A stretch of 64,000 nt of DNA from Mycolicibacterium madagascariense (GCF_010729665.1 NZ_AP022610.1:3968001-4032000), one strand, 5' to 3'; counted from the first letter of the stretch, positions 7,430 to 19,139 are shown. Numbers and translations: made by a program. The notes: generated by a model not told the origin, from the letters alone.

Positions 7430-8725
7430 CTATTCGGGGCTCTTGCGCCGCGGTATGACGAACGCGTGGAAGATGCTGAACCCCGCCAGCGTGCCGAGCG
7501 CGATCGAGAAGACCGCGGCGACCGTCGTGCCCAGCGTCGTGACGTCCGCGCCGCCTCCGGTGGCGGCCTCGCTCAGCGAGACGAAGCTCAGCGCGCCGGG
7601 AACCAGCGACCAGAAGGCGGCGAGCATCAGCACGATGGCCGGCGGTGAGGACCTGATGCGCGAGGCCACCATCGCGAACGGGACCACCAGGAACGCCCCG
7701 ACCGCGCCGCTGTAGGAAGCCGGCAGGACGAGACCGCCGACCTGCTGGCCGATGAGCGCGACCCCGACGGCGGCGATCAGCCACGGCAGCGAACCCGGTG
7801 GCGCCGACAGATAGACGTACAGGCCCACCGCCACCACGACGATCCCGACGTACAGCGCCCACATGCCCATCTGTGGCGACGGGTCCTGCGGGGCGACGCG
7901 GCCGGCGATGTGCGTGCCCAGCGCGACGCCGAAGACCAGCAGCATCAGCTGCGTGACGCCGTAGATCAGCCGGCTGGCCCCCGCGACGATCTCCGAGCTC
8001 GCCAGCTCCATCGACCCGATCGTGATCGACATGCCGGGCAGCATCGCCACCAGCGGAGGGCTGATCACCCGCAGCAGGCCATCGTTGGCGGCGTCGGCGA
8101 CGAACCACGTCGCGAGCACCGTCACCAACGCCGCCGACAGCGTGGGCAGGATCGGGTTGAGCGACGGGAACGGCCGGCCCAGCAACACCACGGCGCCCAC
8201 CACCACGCCGAGGAATAGGTAGCCGGGCAGCGCCGCCCACGTCGGGTTGATGACCATTCCGAACCCGACCGTCGTGACCGCGTAGCCGATGATCGTGACG
8301 ACGGCGCCGAACCGCGGCCGCATCGCGCGGGCGGCCTCCACCGCCGCGATGGCGTCGGCAGGGGTGATGGCGCCCACCGAGGCGAGGTCGGCGATGTCGT
8401 CGATGCGGCCCGCGAGATCGAGCTGGATGGTCGCGCGGGTGGACACCTCGACCTCGTAGCCGACGGACCCGACCTGGACGACGAGCGCCGTCGGCAGCGC
8501 CACCACGCGGACCTTCTCGCGCGTGTAGTTCGCTCCGATGGCGATCAGCCGCCCCACGACCAGCTGGGTGGGCTGCTCGACCTCGAGCAGCGCGATGCCG
8601 ACCTCGCGCAGCATGGCCGCCACGTCAGCGTCGTCGTGCGAATCGGGATCGCCGAGCGCGTCGGGCGTCTCCTTGCGCAACCTCAGCCAGGCGCGGCGGG
8701 CCCGGCTGTCCCCCGAGTCGGTCAT
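7430..8725 (-). CDS. ThrE-family threonine/serine exporter-like protein
   Basis: A 431-residue protein with a soluble N-terminal domain (about residues 1-125) and about ten membrane segments, in the order of the ThrE fusion family (PF06738-like half followed by a second ThrE half). Corynebacterium glutamicum ThrE exports threonine and serine by proton antiport; whether this homologue does so is inference. The N-terminal half carries the family-type stretch RRAWLRLRKETPDALGD. It lies upstream of the permease, deaminase and oxygenase genes on the same strand with a 45-bp gap, so co-expression is possible though no functional link is evident. Confidence 0.8.
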   Translation of the reverse strand: MTDSGDSRARRAWLRLRKETPDALGDPDSHDDADVAAMLREVGIALLEVEQPTQLVVGRLIAIGANYTREKVRVVALPTALVVQVGSVGYEVEVSTRATIQLDLAGRIDDIADLASVGAITPADAIAAVEAARAMRPRFGAVVTIIGYAVTTVGFGMVINPTWAALPGYLFLGVVVGAVVLLGRPFPSLNPILPTLSAALVTVLATWFVADAANDGLLRVISPPLVAMLPGMSITIGSMELASSEIVAGASRLIYGVTQLMLLVFGVALGTHIAGRVAPQDPSPQMGMWALYVGIVVVAVGLYVYLSAPPGSLPWLIAAVGVALIGQQVGGLVLPASYSGAVGAFLVVPFAMVASRIRSSPPAIVLMLAAFWSLVPGALSFVSLSEAATGGGADVTTLGTTVAAVFSIALGTLAGFSIFHAFVIPRRKSPE

Positions 8726-8765
8726 GTCGCGATTGTCGCCCAGGCGCGGGCCGGTCAGGCTCGGG

Positions 8766-9389
8766 TCAGTCGAATTCGGGAGATTCGTGCCGCGTGCGCT
8801 TCAGCTCGAAGAAGTGCGGATACCCGGCGAAGATCACCGACGCGTCCCACAGCTTGCCGGCTTCCTCGCCACGCGGGATGCGGGAGAGCACCGGACCGAA
8901 GAACGCCACGCCGTTGACGTGGATGGTCGGGGTGCCGACGTCGTCACCGACGGCGTCCATGCCGTCGTGGTGGCTCTTGCGCAGCGCGTCGTCGAACTTG
9001 TCGCTGGTGGCCGCCTCGGCCAATTCGGCGGGCAGGCCGACCTCCTCGAGCGATTCGCTGATGACGCGGTGGAAGTCGGGATCGGACTCGCGATAGTTCT
9101 GGTTGTGGATCCTGGTCCCCATCGCGGTGTACAGCGGGCTCAGAACGTCGCTGCCCTTCGCCTGCTCGGCGGCGATCGCGACGCGCACCGGGCCCCAGGC
9201 CTTCTTCATCATCTCCTGGTACTGCTCGGGCAGGTCGCGGCCCTCGTTGAGCACCGCGAGGCTCATGACGTGGAATTCGACGTCGATGTCGCGCACCTTC
9301 TGCACCTCGAGAATCCAGCGCGAGGTGATCCAGCACCAGGGGCACAGCGGGTCGAACCAAAAACCGGCGACATCCTTGTTGGCCATCAT
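8766..9389 (-). CDS. DsbA-like mycothiol-dependent oxidoreductase (Rv2466c homologue)
   Basis: Thioredoxin-fold protein with an inserted helical domain. The active site Cys16-Pro-Trp-Cys19 sits in [14 protein letters not shown], and cis-Pro in GTPTIHVNG. In M. tuberculosis the orthologue is a mycothiol-dependent reductase of the SigH regulon and activates the thienopyrimidine TP053. The start at 9389 (MMANKD) follows GAGAGG by 5 bp; the next ATG, 9386, is equally possible. An in-frame extension to 9467 was rejected because it would run through the SigH-type promoter. Divergent from pepN, as in M. tuberculosis. Cytosolic, no signal peptide. Role: repair of oxidised thiols under disulfide stress. 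Confidence 0.93.
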   Translation of the reverse strand: MMANKDVAGFWFDPLCPWCWITSRWILEVQKVRDIDVEFHVMSLAVLNEGRDLPEQYQEMMKKAWGPVRVAIAAEQAKGSDVLSPLYTAMGTRIHNQNYRESDPDFHRVISESLEEVGLPAELAEAATSDKFDDALRKSHHDGMDAVGDDVGTPTIHVNGVAFFGPVLSRIPRGEEAGKLWDASVIFAGYPHFFELKRTRHESPEFD

Positions 9390-9432
9390 CGAATCCTCTC
9401 GGCAGGCGGTGGGAGACAGAGTTCCGTTCAGC

Positions 9433-9461
9433 TCAACCAAGCATGCCCCGGCTGTGTTCCC
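9433..9461 (-). promoter_or_regulatory. Putative SigH-type promoter for the DsbA-like gene
   Basis: On the minus strand GGGAACA is followed after 18 bases (counted from GGAAC) by GTTGA, the GGAAC-N17-19-GTT pattern of the mycobacterial SigH/SigE group. The predicted transcript starts a short distance before the ribosome site, leaving a leader of roughly 35 bases. It agrees with the known SigH control of Rv2466c. Confidence 0.65.
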
Positions 9462-9471
9462 CCACACCGTC

Positions 9472-9477
9472 TAGGCT
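9472..9477 (+). promoter_or_regulatory. -10 box of a likely leaderless pepN transcript
   Basis: TAGGCT matches TANNNT and ends six bases before the GTG start of pepN, the spacing typical of leaderless mycobacterial messages. No Shine-Dalgarno sequence lies upstream of the GTG, consistent with this. Confidence 0.6.
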
Positions 9478-9483
9478 TCCGTC

Positions 9484-12054
<2,571 letters not shown>

Positions 12055-12063
12055 CCCGCCGCG

Positions 12064-14364
12064 TCACCCCTGGGATCCGGAGTTCGCGACGACGGAGTTG
12101 TACTGGTCGATCAGTCCCGACACCGCGCCGTAGCCACCCTCGGCCGGACCTAGCACGGTGGCCAGGGCCTTCCCGACGGCCTCTTGGTATTGCGCCGGGG
12201 CGACACCCTCGGGTCTGACGATCCGGCCGCCGTCGATCACGGCGTGGGCACCCGGCGGCCCGACGACGCGGCCGTCCACCTTCACCGCGTCCGGCAGCAC
12301 GTCGGCGTGACCCGCGGCGATCACGCCCTGCAGGAGGTGCTCGCCGGCGGCCTGCGGCGACATCGGTTCGACGACGCTGGTCGACGCTGGTCCGGGCGGC
12401 TCTCCCACCACGTAGTCCTCCAGCGCTGAGCCGACGACGGCGACGAGGGGACCCGCGAGGGGCCCGTATTCCCCCAGCAGTTCGCTGCCCGCGGTACTCA
12501 GGAGGTTGAGGCTCAGGTCGTAGGCCTGCTTCTTCCACTCCCACTCCGTCGTGGCCATCTCGCGCTGGTTCTCGTCGAAGACCTCGAAGGCCCGATGGGT
12601 CGACGAATCGATCAGTCCCCGCAGCGTGGCCGACGCTCGAATGTGGACGTCGGTACCAGAATTGGAGGGGTTCGAGGCGAACGCGGTCTCGTGCAGCAGC
12701 GCCCGGCGATAGACCTCGGCGTTCCAGGCCTTCGCGGTGTTCTCGTCGCCGTTGAGCACGGTGAACAAGCCCTTGGCGACCGGTAGCGAGCCGTCGCCCT
12801 TGGTGCCCGTGCAGCCGTCGACGCATTCGTTGCCGGCGAACTCGTCGACGTAGGGCACCAGCCCGATGGCCGCGCTATGCATTAGATGCGGATTGACCTC
12901 ACCGGCGGTGTGCACCCCGTCGAGCCCCGTGACGCTGGCATCGGTGAGGTGCATGAGGTCGTTCGACGCGTTGCCCAGGTACGTCCCGTAGGCGTGCGCG
13001 GTCGACGCGGCCAACGCCGCCTCGGGTCCACCGGCTACGCGGCCGGTCCACTCGAACAGGGCTCCCGCCGCAGCGCCGCGGTCGTCCCACTCCTCGTGGG
13101 TCAGATCGTGCAGCAGATGCTGCGAGTCGACGTCGAACTGGTGCCGAACGTCGTTGTCCGCGTGGGTCGTTCCGGTGATCGCGTCGTGAACGACCTGGTG
13201 GTCGCCGGACACGACCTGAAGGGCGGAGGTGGCGGCCGCGTCGAACTGGGCATGGCGATGCCCGACGGGAATCATCCCCCTTGCGGTCGGTTGCGGCACG
13301 TCGCCCTGCCGCCACTTGGGTGCGTCCAGCATGGCCGCGGTCTTGTGCATCAGGCCGCGGTCGAAGTCGGTGTCGGTCTGCACGGTGCGACCGCCGGCGA
13401 GTGCGATGTCGGCGATCGTCTTCACCTGCGCGCTGTGCTCGATGCCGGGGGCCGCGAGGGTGGCCCTGATACCGTCGGGCAGCGCAGCGAAGCCGCCCCT
13501 GACGGTCGCGCTGCCCTGGAGGGCGCCGTCGATCGACTCCGTCTTGGGGAACTCGAGTCTGGGATTGCTCATCAGGTGCCACGAGGTGGCCATGATGTCG
13601 GCGGCACCGGCCGTGGCCGCTTCGGCCAGCTGGTCGACGTTGCGCAGCTTCTGCTGCGCCTGCATCTGACTGAGGTACGCCGACTGTTCCGGCGTCAGCG
13701 GCCTGCTGCCCCGAAGCTGTTCTGCGGCAACGGTATCGAGGACCAGACGCACGCGCTGCTGGGCGGCCTCGTCGCCCTTGAGCGCCCCGTCGACGTCACG
13801 GCGGGCTCTGAGCGCCTGGTCGTTGGCGGCGGCGTCGGCGCCCACCCCGTCGGGGCCCTGCCCCTCCTTGGCGCGGGTACCGAGTGACCGGTACTCGCCG
13901 CCGATGCCGCGCAACCGACCCGCGATGGCATCGAGATCGCCGTTGGACTTCTGGACGATGTCGACGACCTCACCGGAGCCCTTGCTGATGATCGTGTACA
14001 GCGCCCGTTCGCCCTGCGGTGTCGACGGCAGGTGGGACGCCGCGCTGACCACCCACTGCCGTACCGAGTCGAGTTCCCGGCGGCCGGCCGTGACCACCGC
14101 CGCCGCACGTTCGACCTCCGAACGCAGCCGTCGATCGAGCGCGGCCGTCTCGCCGAGCACACCGCGCTGCCGCTGGTTCGCCGAGTCATAGGACGTGGCC
14201 GCCGATCCCGTCCATTGGGAGCCCGGCCGGGCGTCGCCGATCTCGGCCTGCAGCTGGCGCAAGCGGAGGCCGTCGTCGAACTCGGCGCCCTCCAGTGGCA
14301 TACCGCGCCCGAAGGTGTCCCGGGCCGCCGACCACGTCGCCAGGAAGCAATCGAGTGCACTCAC
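12064..14364 (-). CDS. Large mycobacterial protein with WXG-like N-terminal helical domain
   Basis: A 766-residue protein without signal peptide or clear membrane segment. The first 120 residues are helical and carry QWTGSAATSYD, with Trp51-x-Gly53 and Tyr59 as in WXG100/Esp-type type VII secretion proteins; a strict YxxxD/E export signal was not found. The middle is Ala-rich helical with His-rich segments, and a region around NECVDGCTGTKGDG has the only close cysteine pair. No toxin or enzyme motif was recognised. GTG start preceded by GGGGAGGGG. It lies between the homologues of Rv2467 and Rv2468c, which are adjacent in M. tuberculosis, so it is an accessory insertion. It may be a type VII-exported protein; inference only. 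Confidence 0.75.
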   Translation of the reverse strand: MSALDCFLATWSAARDTFGRGMPLEGAEFDDGLRLRQLQAEIGDARPGSQWTGSAATSYDSANQRQRGVLGETAALDRRLRSEVERAAAVVTAGRRELDSVRQWVVSAASHLPSTPQGERALYTIISKGSGEVVDIVQKSNGDLDAIAGRLRGIGGEYRSLGTRAKEGQGPDGVGADAAANDQALRARRDVDGALKGDEAAQQRVRLVLDTVAAEQLRGSRPLTPEQSAYLSQMQAQQKLRNVDQLAEAATAGAADIMATSWHLMSNPRLEFPKTESIDGALQGSATVRGGFAALPDGIRATLAAPGIEHSAQVKTIADIALAGGRTVQTDTDFDRGLMHKTAAMLDAPKWRQGDVPQPTARGMIPVGHRHAQFDAAATSALQVVSGDHQVVHDAITGTTHADNDVRHQFDVDSQHLLHDLTHEEWDDRGAAAGALFEWTGRVAGGPEAALAASTAHAYGTYLGNASNDLMHLTDASVTGLDGVHTAGEVNPHLMHSAAIGLVPYVDEFAGNECVDGCTGTKGDGSLPVAKGLFTVLNGDENTAKAWNAEVYRRALLHETAFASNPSNSGTDVHIRASATLRGLIDSSTHRAFEVFDENQREMATTEWEWKKQAYDLSLNLLSTAGSELLGEYGPLAGPLVAVVGSALEDYVVGEPPGPASTSVVEPMSPQAAGEHLLQGVIAAGHADVLPDAVKVDGRVVGPPGAHAVIDGGRIVRPEGVAPAQYQEAVGKALATVLGPAEGGYGAVSGLIDQYNSVVANSGSQG

Positions 14365-14462
14365 GTTGGCTAGCCCCTCCCCGTCGTCACACCCTCGGCG
14401 TCGAGTCTATGAGGGGACGACGGGGGCACGGCGCGGCAATTCTGCGCGCCCGAACGGGCCGG

Positions 14463-14945
14463 CTAGCGGGGTGAGACTCCCGCGCTGAGCACGCGAACGG
14501 CGCTGATCAGACCGTCCATGAGGTTGCCCTCCTGGAACGACGCGGCAGCCGCCGACACGCCCAGTGGCGCGGCCTCCTCGATGCCGCGGCCCTTGACCTC
14601 CGAGCCGTAGACCACCTCGATCGCCCGCTGATTCGGCGAGACCGCGAGCAGCACCGCGTTGTCGGGGGTCGGCACCTTGGCCAGGATGTCGCGCGCCGTC
14701 GCGGCGGTGTCGGCTCCCAGGTCCCCCAGATACACCGCGAACCGTGCCTTGGCGGCGCGCGAGCCGTACTTCAGCGCGTCGTCGAGCACGACGAGGTCCT
14801 TGACGGGGAAGGGGTAGTGCACCGACAGCTCGCCGGGCTCGGTTACCGCCGAGATCCGGCCGCTCGCGGTGTACGCATAGCCGTAGGGCAGCGCTTCCGC
14901 AGAGGCCTTGGCTACCTCGGTCGGATGATCGCTACCAGCGGCCAC
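14463..14945 (-). CDS. DUF5130 / TPM-like conserved protein (Rv2468c homologue)
   Basis: About 160 residues with an alpha/beta pattern ([39 protein letters not shown]) that resembles TPM-domain proteins and actinobacterial DUF5130. No signal peptide and no catalytic motif is certain. GTG at 14945 is preferred because GGGAGG lies 8 bp upstream; the alternative GTG at 14954 would sit directly on that element. The start overlaps the end of the small membrane-protein gene, so the two are coupled. Family assignment is from memory of the M. tuberculosis neighbourhood. Function unknown. Confidence 0.78.
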   Translation of the reverse strand: MAAGSDHPTEVAKASAEALPYGYAYTASGRISAVTEPGELSVHYPFPVKDLVVLDDALKYGSRAAKARFAVYLGDLGADTAATARDILAKVPTPDNAVLLAVSPNQRAIEVVYGSEVKGRGIEEAAPLGVSAAAASFQEGNLMDGLISAVRVLSAGVSPR

Positions 14946-15153
14946 TTGCGCCACCTCCCACCGTCAGATGCGCACCGTGTCCGTGATCGGCCGGCTCGTC
15001 GGATGCCCAGAGGATCGGCGCGTGCGTCCACTCCTCGGTCATCTGGTACGTCTTGGGGTGCGGGCCCCTGCGCCGGAAGATCAGCACGGCCAGCACCAGG
15101 GTCAACAGCAGCGGCACCCCGCCGAGGAGCGAATGAGTAAGTGCGATGCTCAC
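14932..15153 (-). CDS. Small single-pass membrane protein
   Basis: A 73-residue protein: short N-terminus, one hydrophobic helix ([18 protein letters not shown], residues 9-26), positive RRRG stop-transfer, then a soluble tail with [17 protein letters not shown] and a His-rich end. It begins with GTG and overlaps the start of the DUF5130 gene by 14 bp. The tail motif looks conserved rather than random, which argues for a real gene. Likely partner or anchor for the overlapping gene product; inference only. Confidence 0.75.
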   Translation of the reverse strand: MSIALTHSLLGGVPLLLTLVLAVLIFRRRGPHPKTYQMTEEWTHAPILWASDEPADHGHGAHLTVGGGASGRW

Positions 15154-15213
15154 GCCGCAAACCGTATCAGCAATGGTCTCGACGAGCGCCGGTGTGCGGA
15201 GCCAACGGCCCGG

Positions 15214-15858
15214 TCAGGCCGCACCCTCGCCCAGATAGCGCACCCAGGCCGGGTCGAGCTCCTTGATCGAGGACAGCAGCCGCCAATGCTGCCCCTTCGG
15301 CGGGAGGGGCGTCGACCGCAGCGTCCAGCCCAACTCGGCGAGGAGCCTATCGGCCTTGCGGTGATTGCAATTGGCGCACGCGGCAACGCAATTCTCCCAG
15401 GTGTGACCGCCCCCGCGGCTGCGCGGCACCACGTGGTCGACGGTGTCGGCCTTGGCCCCGCAGTACGCGCAGCGGAACCGGTCGCGGTGCATCAGGGCGG
15501 CCCGGGTCATCGGTACCCGGGCCCGGTACGGCACCCGCACGAAGGAGCGCAGCCGGATCACCGACGGCAGCACGATCGCGCGCGTCGCGGAGTGGATGAC
15601 CGGTCCGCTGGGGTCGGCGTGCACGACGTCGGCCTTGCCGCACAGCAGCATCACCACCGCCCGCCGCGCGGGCAGCGCAGCCAGCGGTTCGTAGGTGGAG
15701 TTCAGGAGGAGCACCCGGCGGCGGCCCCAGACGCTGCCGTCGGCAACCGGTGGGCGGGGCTCGAGGCCGGCGAGCGGCAGGGTCTGCGCAGCAAGCACCG
15801 TTGAGCCGGTCGAACTGGCCGCGGTCAGATGTCCGCGGCTCCTCCTTCGCTGCGACAT
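15214..15858 (-). CDS. HNH endonuclease family protein (Rv2469c homologue)
   Basis: A 214-residue protein with a C-terminal HNH fold: Cys130-x2-Cys133, Asp141-His142 in DHVVPRSRGG, Asn156, and Cys161-x2-Cys164 followed by NHRK. The two CxxC pairs bind a structural zinc and the DH/N/H residues form the metal-dependent nuclease site. The N-terminal half is a conserved actinobacterial region (RVLLLNSTYEPL) found in housekeeping HNH proteins of this genus. ATG at 15858 has GGAGG four bases upstream; an in-frame extension to 15903 lacks one. Target unknown; no methylase or restriction partner is nearby. Confidence 0.9.
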   Translation of the reverse strand: MSQRRRSRGHLTAASSTGSTVLAAQTLPLAGLEPRPPVADGSVWGRRRVLLLNSTYEPLAALPARRAVVMLLCGKADVVHADPSGPVIHSATRAIVLPSVIRLRSFVRVPYRARVPMTRAALMHRDRFRCAYCGAKADTVDHVVPRSRGGGHTWENCVAACANCNHRKADRLLAELGWTLRSTPLPPKGQHWRLLSSIKELDPAWVRYLGEGAA

Positions 15859-16023
15859 GTGTCCTCCGAGACACAGTGCACCACGGATCGCCGACGATCG
15901 CACGACAATTCCGGGCGAGTCCGCTGGTCGCTCCGATGAACATCAGATGACGCGGGCCGCCCGCGGGTGCCGAAGCCCCGCCCCGGTGGCCCCGCCGGAG
16001 CGCACCGGAGAACAATGGGGCCC

Positions 16024-16419
16024 GTGACGGAGCAACCCCGGTCGTTCTACGACGAAGTCGGCGGCGCCGAGACGTTCCGGACCATCGTGTCGACGTTCTA
16101 CCAACTGGTCCGCGAAGACGAGATCCTGCGGCCGCTCTATCCCGAGGACGAACTCGACGCCGCCGAGGAGCGGCTGCGGATGTTCCTCGAGCAGTACTGG
16201 GGTGGTCCACGGACCTACTCCGATCAGCGCGGGCATCCGCGGCTGCGGATGCGCCACGCGCCGTTTCGGATCGGCTTCCTGGAGCGCGACGCCTGGCTGC
16301 GCAACATGCACATCGCCGTGGCGGAGATCGACTCGGCAACCCTCGACGACGCCCACCGCGAGGTCCTCATCAATTACCTCGAGATGGCCGCGCAGTCGAT
16401 GGTCAACTCGCCGTTCTGA
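16024..16419 (+). CDS. glbO: Group II truncated haemoglobin (trHbO)
   Basis: Heme protein of about 131 residues. Proximal His78 lies in RMRHAPF, TrpG8 is Trp91 in ERDAWL, and distal tyrosines Tyr26 (B10) and Tyr39 (CD1) are present, which are the residues that define M. tuberculosis trHbO. Expected roles are O2/NO binding, peroxidase-like chemistry and association with respiration under low oxygen. The GTG ([10 protein letters not shown]) is chosen by comparison with relatives; an in-frame ATG at 16015 is preceded by GGAG and may be used instead. A 6-bp stem hairpin lies at 15951-15965 in the spacer from the divergent HNH gene. aglA follows after 15 bp. Confidence 0.95.
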   Translation: MTEQPRSFYDEVGGAETFRTIVSTFYQLVREDEILRPLYPEDELDAAEERLRMFLEQYWGGPRTYSDQRGHPRLRMRHAPFRIGFLERDAWLRNMHIAVAEIDSATLDDAHREVLINYLEMAAQSMVNSPF

Positions 16420-16434
16420 ATTCCGGCATGATGG

Positions 16435-18012
16435 GTGAGCGTGACCAACTCCCCCGTCTCCCCGTGGTGGTCGGACGCCGTCTTCTACCAGGTCTATCCG
16501 CGGTCGTTTCGCGACGGCAACGGCGACGGCGTCGGTGACCTCGATGGCGTCGTCGAGCACCTCGACCACCTGAGCAACCTCGGCGTCGACGCGATCTGGC
16601 TGAATCCGGTGACGGTCTCGCCGATGGCCGACCACGGCTACGACGTCGCCGATCCCCGTGACGTCGACCCCCTGTTCGGCGGGCTGGGCGCCCTGGACCG
16701 CCTGGTCGAGGCCGCCCACGCCGTGGGCATCAAGGTCACGATGGATCTGGTCCCCAACCACACCAGCTCGCAGCACCCGTGGTTCCAGGCGGCGCTGGCG
16801 GCGGGTCCCGGCAGCGCACAACGCCAGCGGTACCTCTTTCGAGACGGCACCGGACCCGGCGGCATCCATCCGCCGAACAACTGGCCGTCCATCTTCGGCG
16901 GCCCGGCCTGGACCCGGGTGGTCGAGCCCGACGGCAGCCCCGGCCAGTACTACCTCCACCTGTTCGACCCGGAACAGCCCGACCTGAACTGGGAGAACCC
17001 CGAAGTCTTCGACGACCTCGAGAAGACGCTGCGGTTCTGGTTGGAGCGCGGGGTCGACGGTTTCCGCATCGACGTCGCGCACGGGATGGCCAAACCGCCG
17101 GGCCTGCCCGACATGTCCCTCACCGGCAATGCCCTGCTGCGCAACAGCGACGACGACCCCCGCTTCAACAACGACGCCGTGCACGACATCCACCGCGGCA
17201 TCCGCTCGGTGCTCGACGACTTCCCCGAGGCCGTGACGATCGGCGAGATCTGGGTCTTCGACAACGCCGACTTCGCGAAGTACCTGCGGCCCGACGAGTT
17301 GCACCTCGGGTTCAACTTCCGCCTGGTGCGGGCCGACTTCGACGCCACCGAGATCAAGGAAGCCATCGAGAATTCGCTCGCCGCCGCCGAGCTGGCGGGA
17401 TCGCCCGCGACGTGGACACTGTCCAATCACGACGTGGAGCGCGAAGTCACCCGCTACGGAGGAGGGCCCGACGGCCTGGCGAAGGCCAGAGCCATGGCGC
17501 TGGTGCTGCTGGCGCTGCCCGGCGCGGTGTTCGTCTACAACGGCGAGGAACTCGGGCTGCCCAACGTCGAGCTGCCCGACGACGTCCTGCAGGACCCCGT
17601 GTGGGAGCGCTCCGGGTACTCCGAGCGTGGGCGCGATGGCTGCCGCGTGCCACTGCCGTGGGCCGGTGCCGCTCCCCCGTTCGACTTCTCGACCTCCCAC
17701 GACGTGTGGCTGCCGATGCCCACCGAGTGGACCGATCTCACGGTCGCCGCGCAGGAGCGCGATCCCGACTCGACACTGGCGCTCTTCCGGCGGGCCATCG
17801 AATTGCGCCACGGCCGAGGGTCTTTCGGCCCAGGCGTGGAATTCCTCGAGGCACCACCCCACGTGCTGAGCTTCCGGGGCACCGACGGGGTCACGTGCGT
17901 GGTCAACACCGGGACCACACCGACCGCGCTCCCTCCGGGCGACCTGCTGATCGCGAGTGCCGCCCTCGACGACGGGCAACTGCCCCCGCAGACGGCGGCG
18001 TGGGTGCGTTAA
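16435..18012 (+). CDS. aglA: GH13 alpha-glucosidase (AglA-type)
   Basis: Family 13 glycoside hydrolase of 525 residues, (beta/alpha)8 barrel. Region I is MDLVPNHTS, the nucleophile is Asp213 (GFRIDVAHG), the acid/base Glu271 (IGEIWVFD) and the stabiliser Asp333 (LSNHDVER). The early motif FYQVYPRSFRDGNGDGVGDL is typical of oligo-1,6-glucosidases and alpha-glucosidases. It releases glucose from alpha-glucosides such as maltose or trehalose-like sugars; exact linkage is not predictable. No signal peptide, so cytosolic. GTG start; another GTG six bases downstream is possible. Follows glbO by 15 bp, same order as Rv2470-Rv2471. Its last 4 bp overlap the convergent next gene. Confidence 0.95.
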   Translation: MSVTNSPVSPWWSDAVFYQVYPRSFRDGNGDGVGDLDGVVEHLDHLSNLGVDAIWLNPVTVSPMADHGYDVADPRDVDPLFGGLGALDRLVEAAHAVGIKVTMDLVPNHTSSQHPWFQAALAAGPGSAQRQRYLFRDGTGPGGIHPPNNWPSIFGGPAWTRVVEPDGSPGQYYLHLFDPEQPDLNWENPEVFDDLEKTLRFWLERGVDGFRIDVAHGMAKPPGLPDMSLTGNALLRNSDDDPRFNNDAVHDIHRGIRSVLDDFPEAVTIGEIWVFDNADFAKYLRPDELHLGFNFRLVRADFDATEIKEAIENSLAAAELAGSPATWTLSNHDVEREVTRYGGGPDGLAKARAMALVLLALPGAVFVYNGEELGLPNVELPDDVLQDPVWERSGYSERGRDGCRVPLPWAGAAPPFDFSTSHDVWLPMPTEWTDLTVAAQERDPDSTLALFRRAIELRHGRGSFGPGVEFLEAPPHVLSFRGTDGVTCVVNTGTTPTALPPGDLLIASAALDDGQLPPQTAAWVR

Positions 18013-18689
18013 CGCAGCACGACCGCGGGGTCACCGCGCCGGCGGTACACGGTGCCGAATCGTGCGTCGACACGCAGCCAGGTCGGCAGCACCCTGACCC
18101 GGACCACCTCGTCGGGCGTCACGGACTCGGGCGCGAACTGGTCCACGGTCTTGGCCTGCGGCAGGAAACCCATTGCGGTCAAGGCGAATACGCATCGCAT
18201 CGGGATGCCGACACTGACGTCGCCCGCGCTGACTGCGACGACCTCCTGATCCAGAAGCGAGGCGGGCGGCCCGTGTGCACTGCCGTACTCCTTGGCCAGC
18301 GCCACCCCGCGCTGCGCGAGATCGAGCACCACCCGGGCGGGCACGTCGTCGAGGTGGGTGAAGCCCGTCTCGGGCGGCAGCATGCCGCGCCACGCCGAAT
18401 CCATCGCGAAACCGGGGTCCACGTAACCCGTCCGGTCCATCGCCGGTAGGGCCGCCGCGAGTGCGTCGGCGCCCACCGACATGTCCGCGGGCGTGATGCG
18501 ACCGCCGACGACGCGACTGGCCAGAACGTCGAAACCCGTTGCCAGCCATGCCACGACCTGGCGTTCACCCCGAGCGCGCAGCCGGATGACGCCGGTGTCG
18601 TCGAGGCGCATCGCGCGCTCGACGAACGTCGCCAGATCCTCCCGATGTGCGGCATCGTCGAGCCACAGACCGCGCTCGCCGGTGCTCAC
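18009..18689 (-). CDS. Conserved actinobacterial protein (Rv2474c homologue)
   Basis: A 226-residue soluble protein, GTG start, without signal peptide or membrane helix. No enzyme motif was recognised. Visible conserved-looking segments are VVAWLATGFDVLASRVVGGRI and VLPTWLRVDARFGTVYRRRGDP at the C-terminus. By position it corresponds to Rv2474c, a conserved hypothetical. It begins 36 bp after the thioesterase-like gene and is probably the last cistron of the gdh strand. Stop codon overlaps that of aglA. Confidence 0.8.
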   Translation of the reverse strand: MSTGERGLWLDDAAHREDLATFVERAMRLDDTGVIRLRARGERQVVAWLATGFDVLASRVVGGRITPADMSVGADALAAALPAMDRTGYVDPGFAMDSAWRGMLPPETGFTHLDDVPARVVLDLAQRGVALAKEYGSAHGPPASLLDQEVVAVSAGDVSVGIPMRCVFALTAMGFLPQAKTVDQFAPESVTPDEVVRVRVLPTWLRVDARFGTVYRRRGDPAVVLR

Positions 18690-18725
18690 GCGCTCATCGC
18701 CAACTTCTGCTCTTCGCGCAAGCGC

Positions 18726-19139
18726 TCATCGCTGGTACCGCTGGAGGTACTCCCGGTGGTGCGGCGCCAACCGGACCAGCCGCTGATCGGCGATGTGGAA
18801 CGCCGCCAGCTGCGACTCCCCGATCACCGCCGGCTTGGAGTCGGGGTCGGCCAAGGCGGACCGCACCTCGTAGCCCAGCGTGAAGTCGACCGCACGCAGC
18901 CGATTCACCCAAATGGTCACCTGCAGAGGCGAATCCGCGAGCCGCAACTGGCCCTTGTAGATCACGCGCACCTCGGCGATCAACAGCCCGATCGTGTCGA
19001 AGTCGTTGGCGAACGGCTCGGTGAGGAACGGCACGCGTGCCTCTTCGAGGATCGTCACCATGGTGCCGTGGTTGACGTGCTGGTACATGTCGATGTCCGA
19101 CCAGCGCACCGGCACCGGGGTCGTGAACCGTTCGGTCAC
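18726..19139 (-). CDS. Hotdog-fold acyl-CoA thioesterase (Rv2475c homologue)
   Basis: A 137-residue 4-hydroxybenzoyl-CoA-thioesterase-type protein. The N-terminal catalytic block [16 protein letters not shown] holds the Asp and the His/Asn pair of this family, followed by a long helix (LEEARVPFL) and beta strands. Expected to hydrolyse an acyl-CoA; chain length unknown. The GTG at 19139 shares GTGA with the stop of gdh, so it is translationally coupled. A longer in-frame reading to 19289 would lie entirely within gdh and has no family-like sequence. Cytosolic. Confidence 0.9.
   Translation of the reverse strand: MTERFTTPVPVRWSDIDMYQHVNHGTMVTILEEARVPFLTEPFANDFDTIGLLIAEVRVIYKGQLRLADSPLQVTIWVNRLRAVDFTLGYEVRSALADPDSKPAVIGESQLAAFHIADQRLVRLAPHHREYLQRYQR

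Noticed and set aside
5553-8240. An 895-codon minus-strand open frame covering the permease and part of the ThrE-like gene
   Set aside because: Only its last 146 codons encode the deaminase; the rest is Arg-rich shadow of the permease and ThrE frames.
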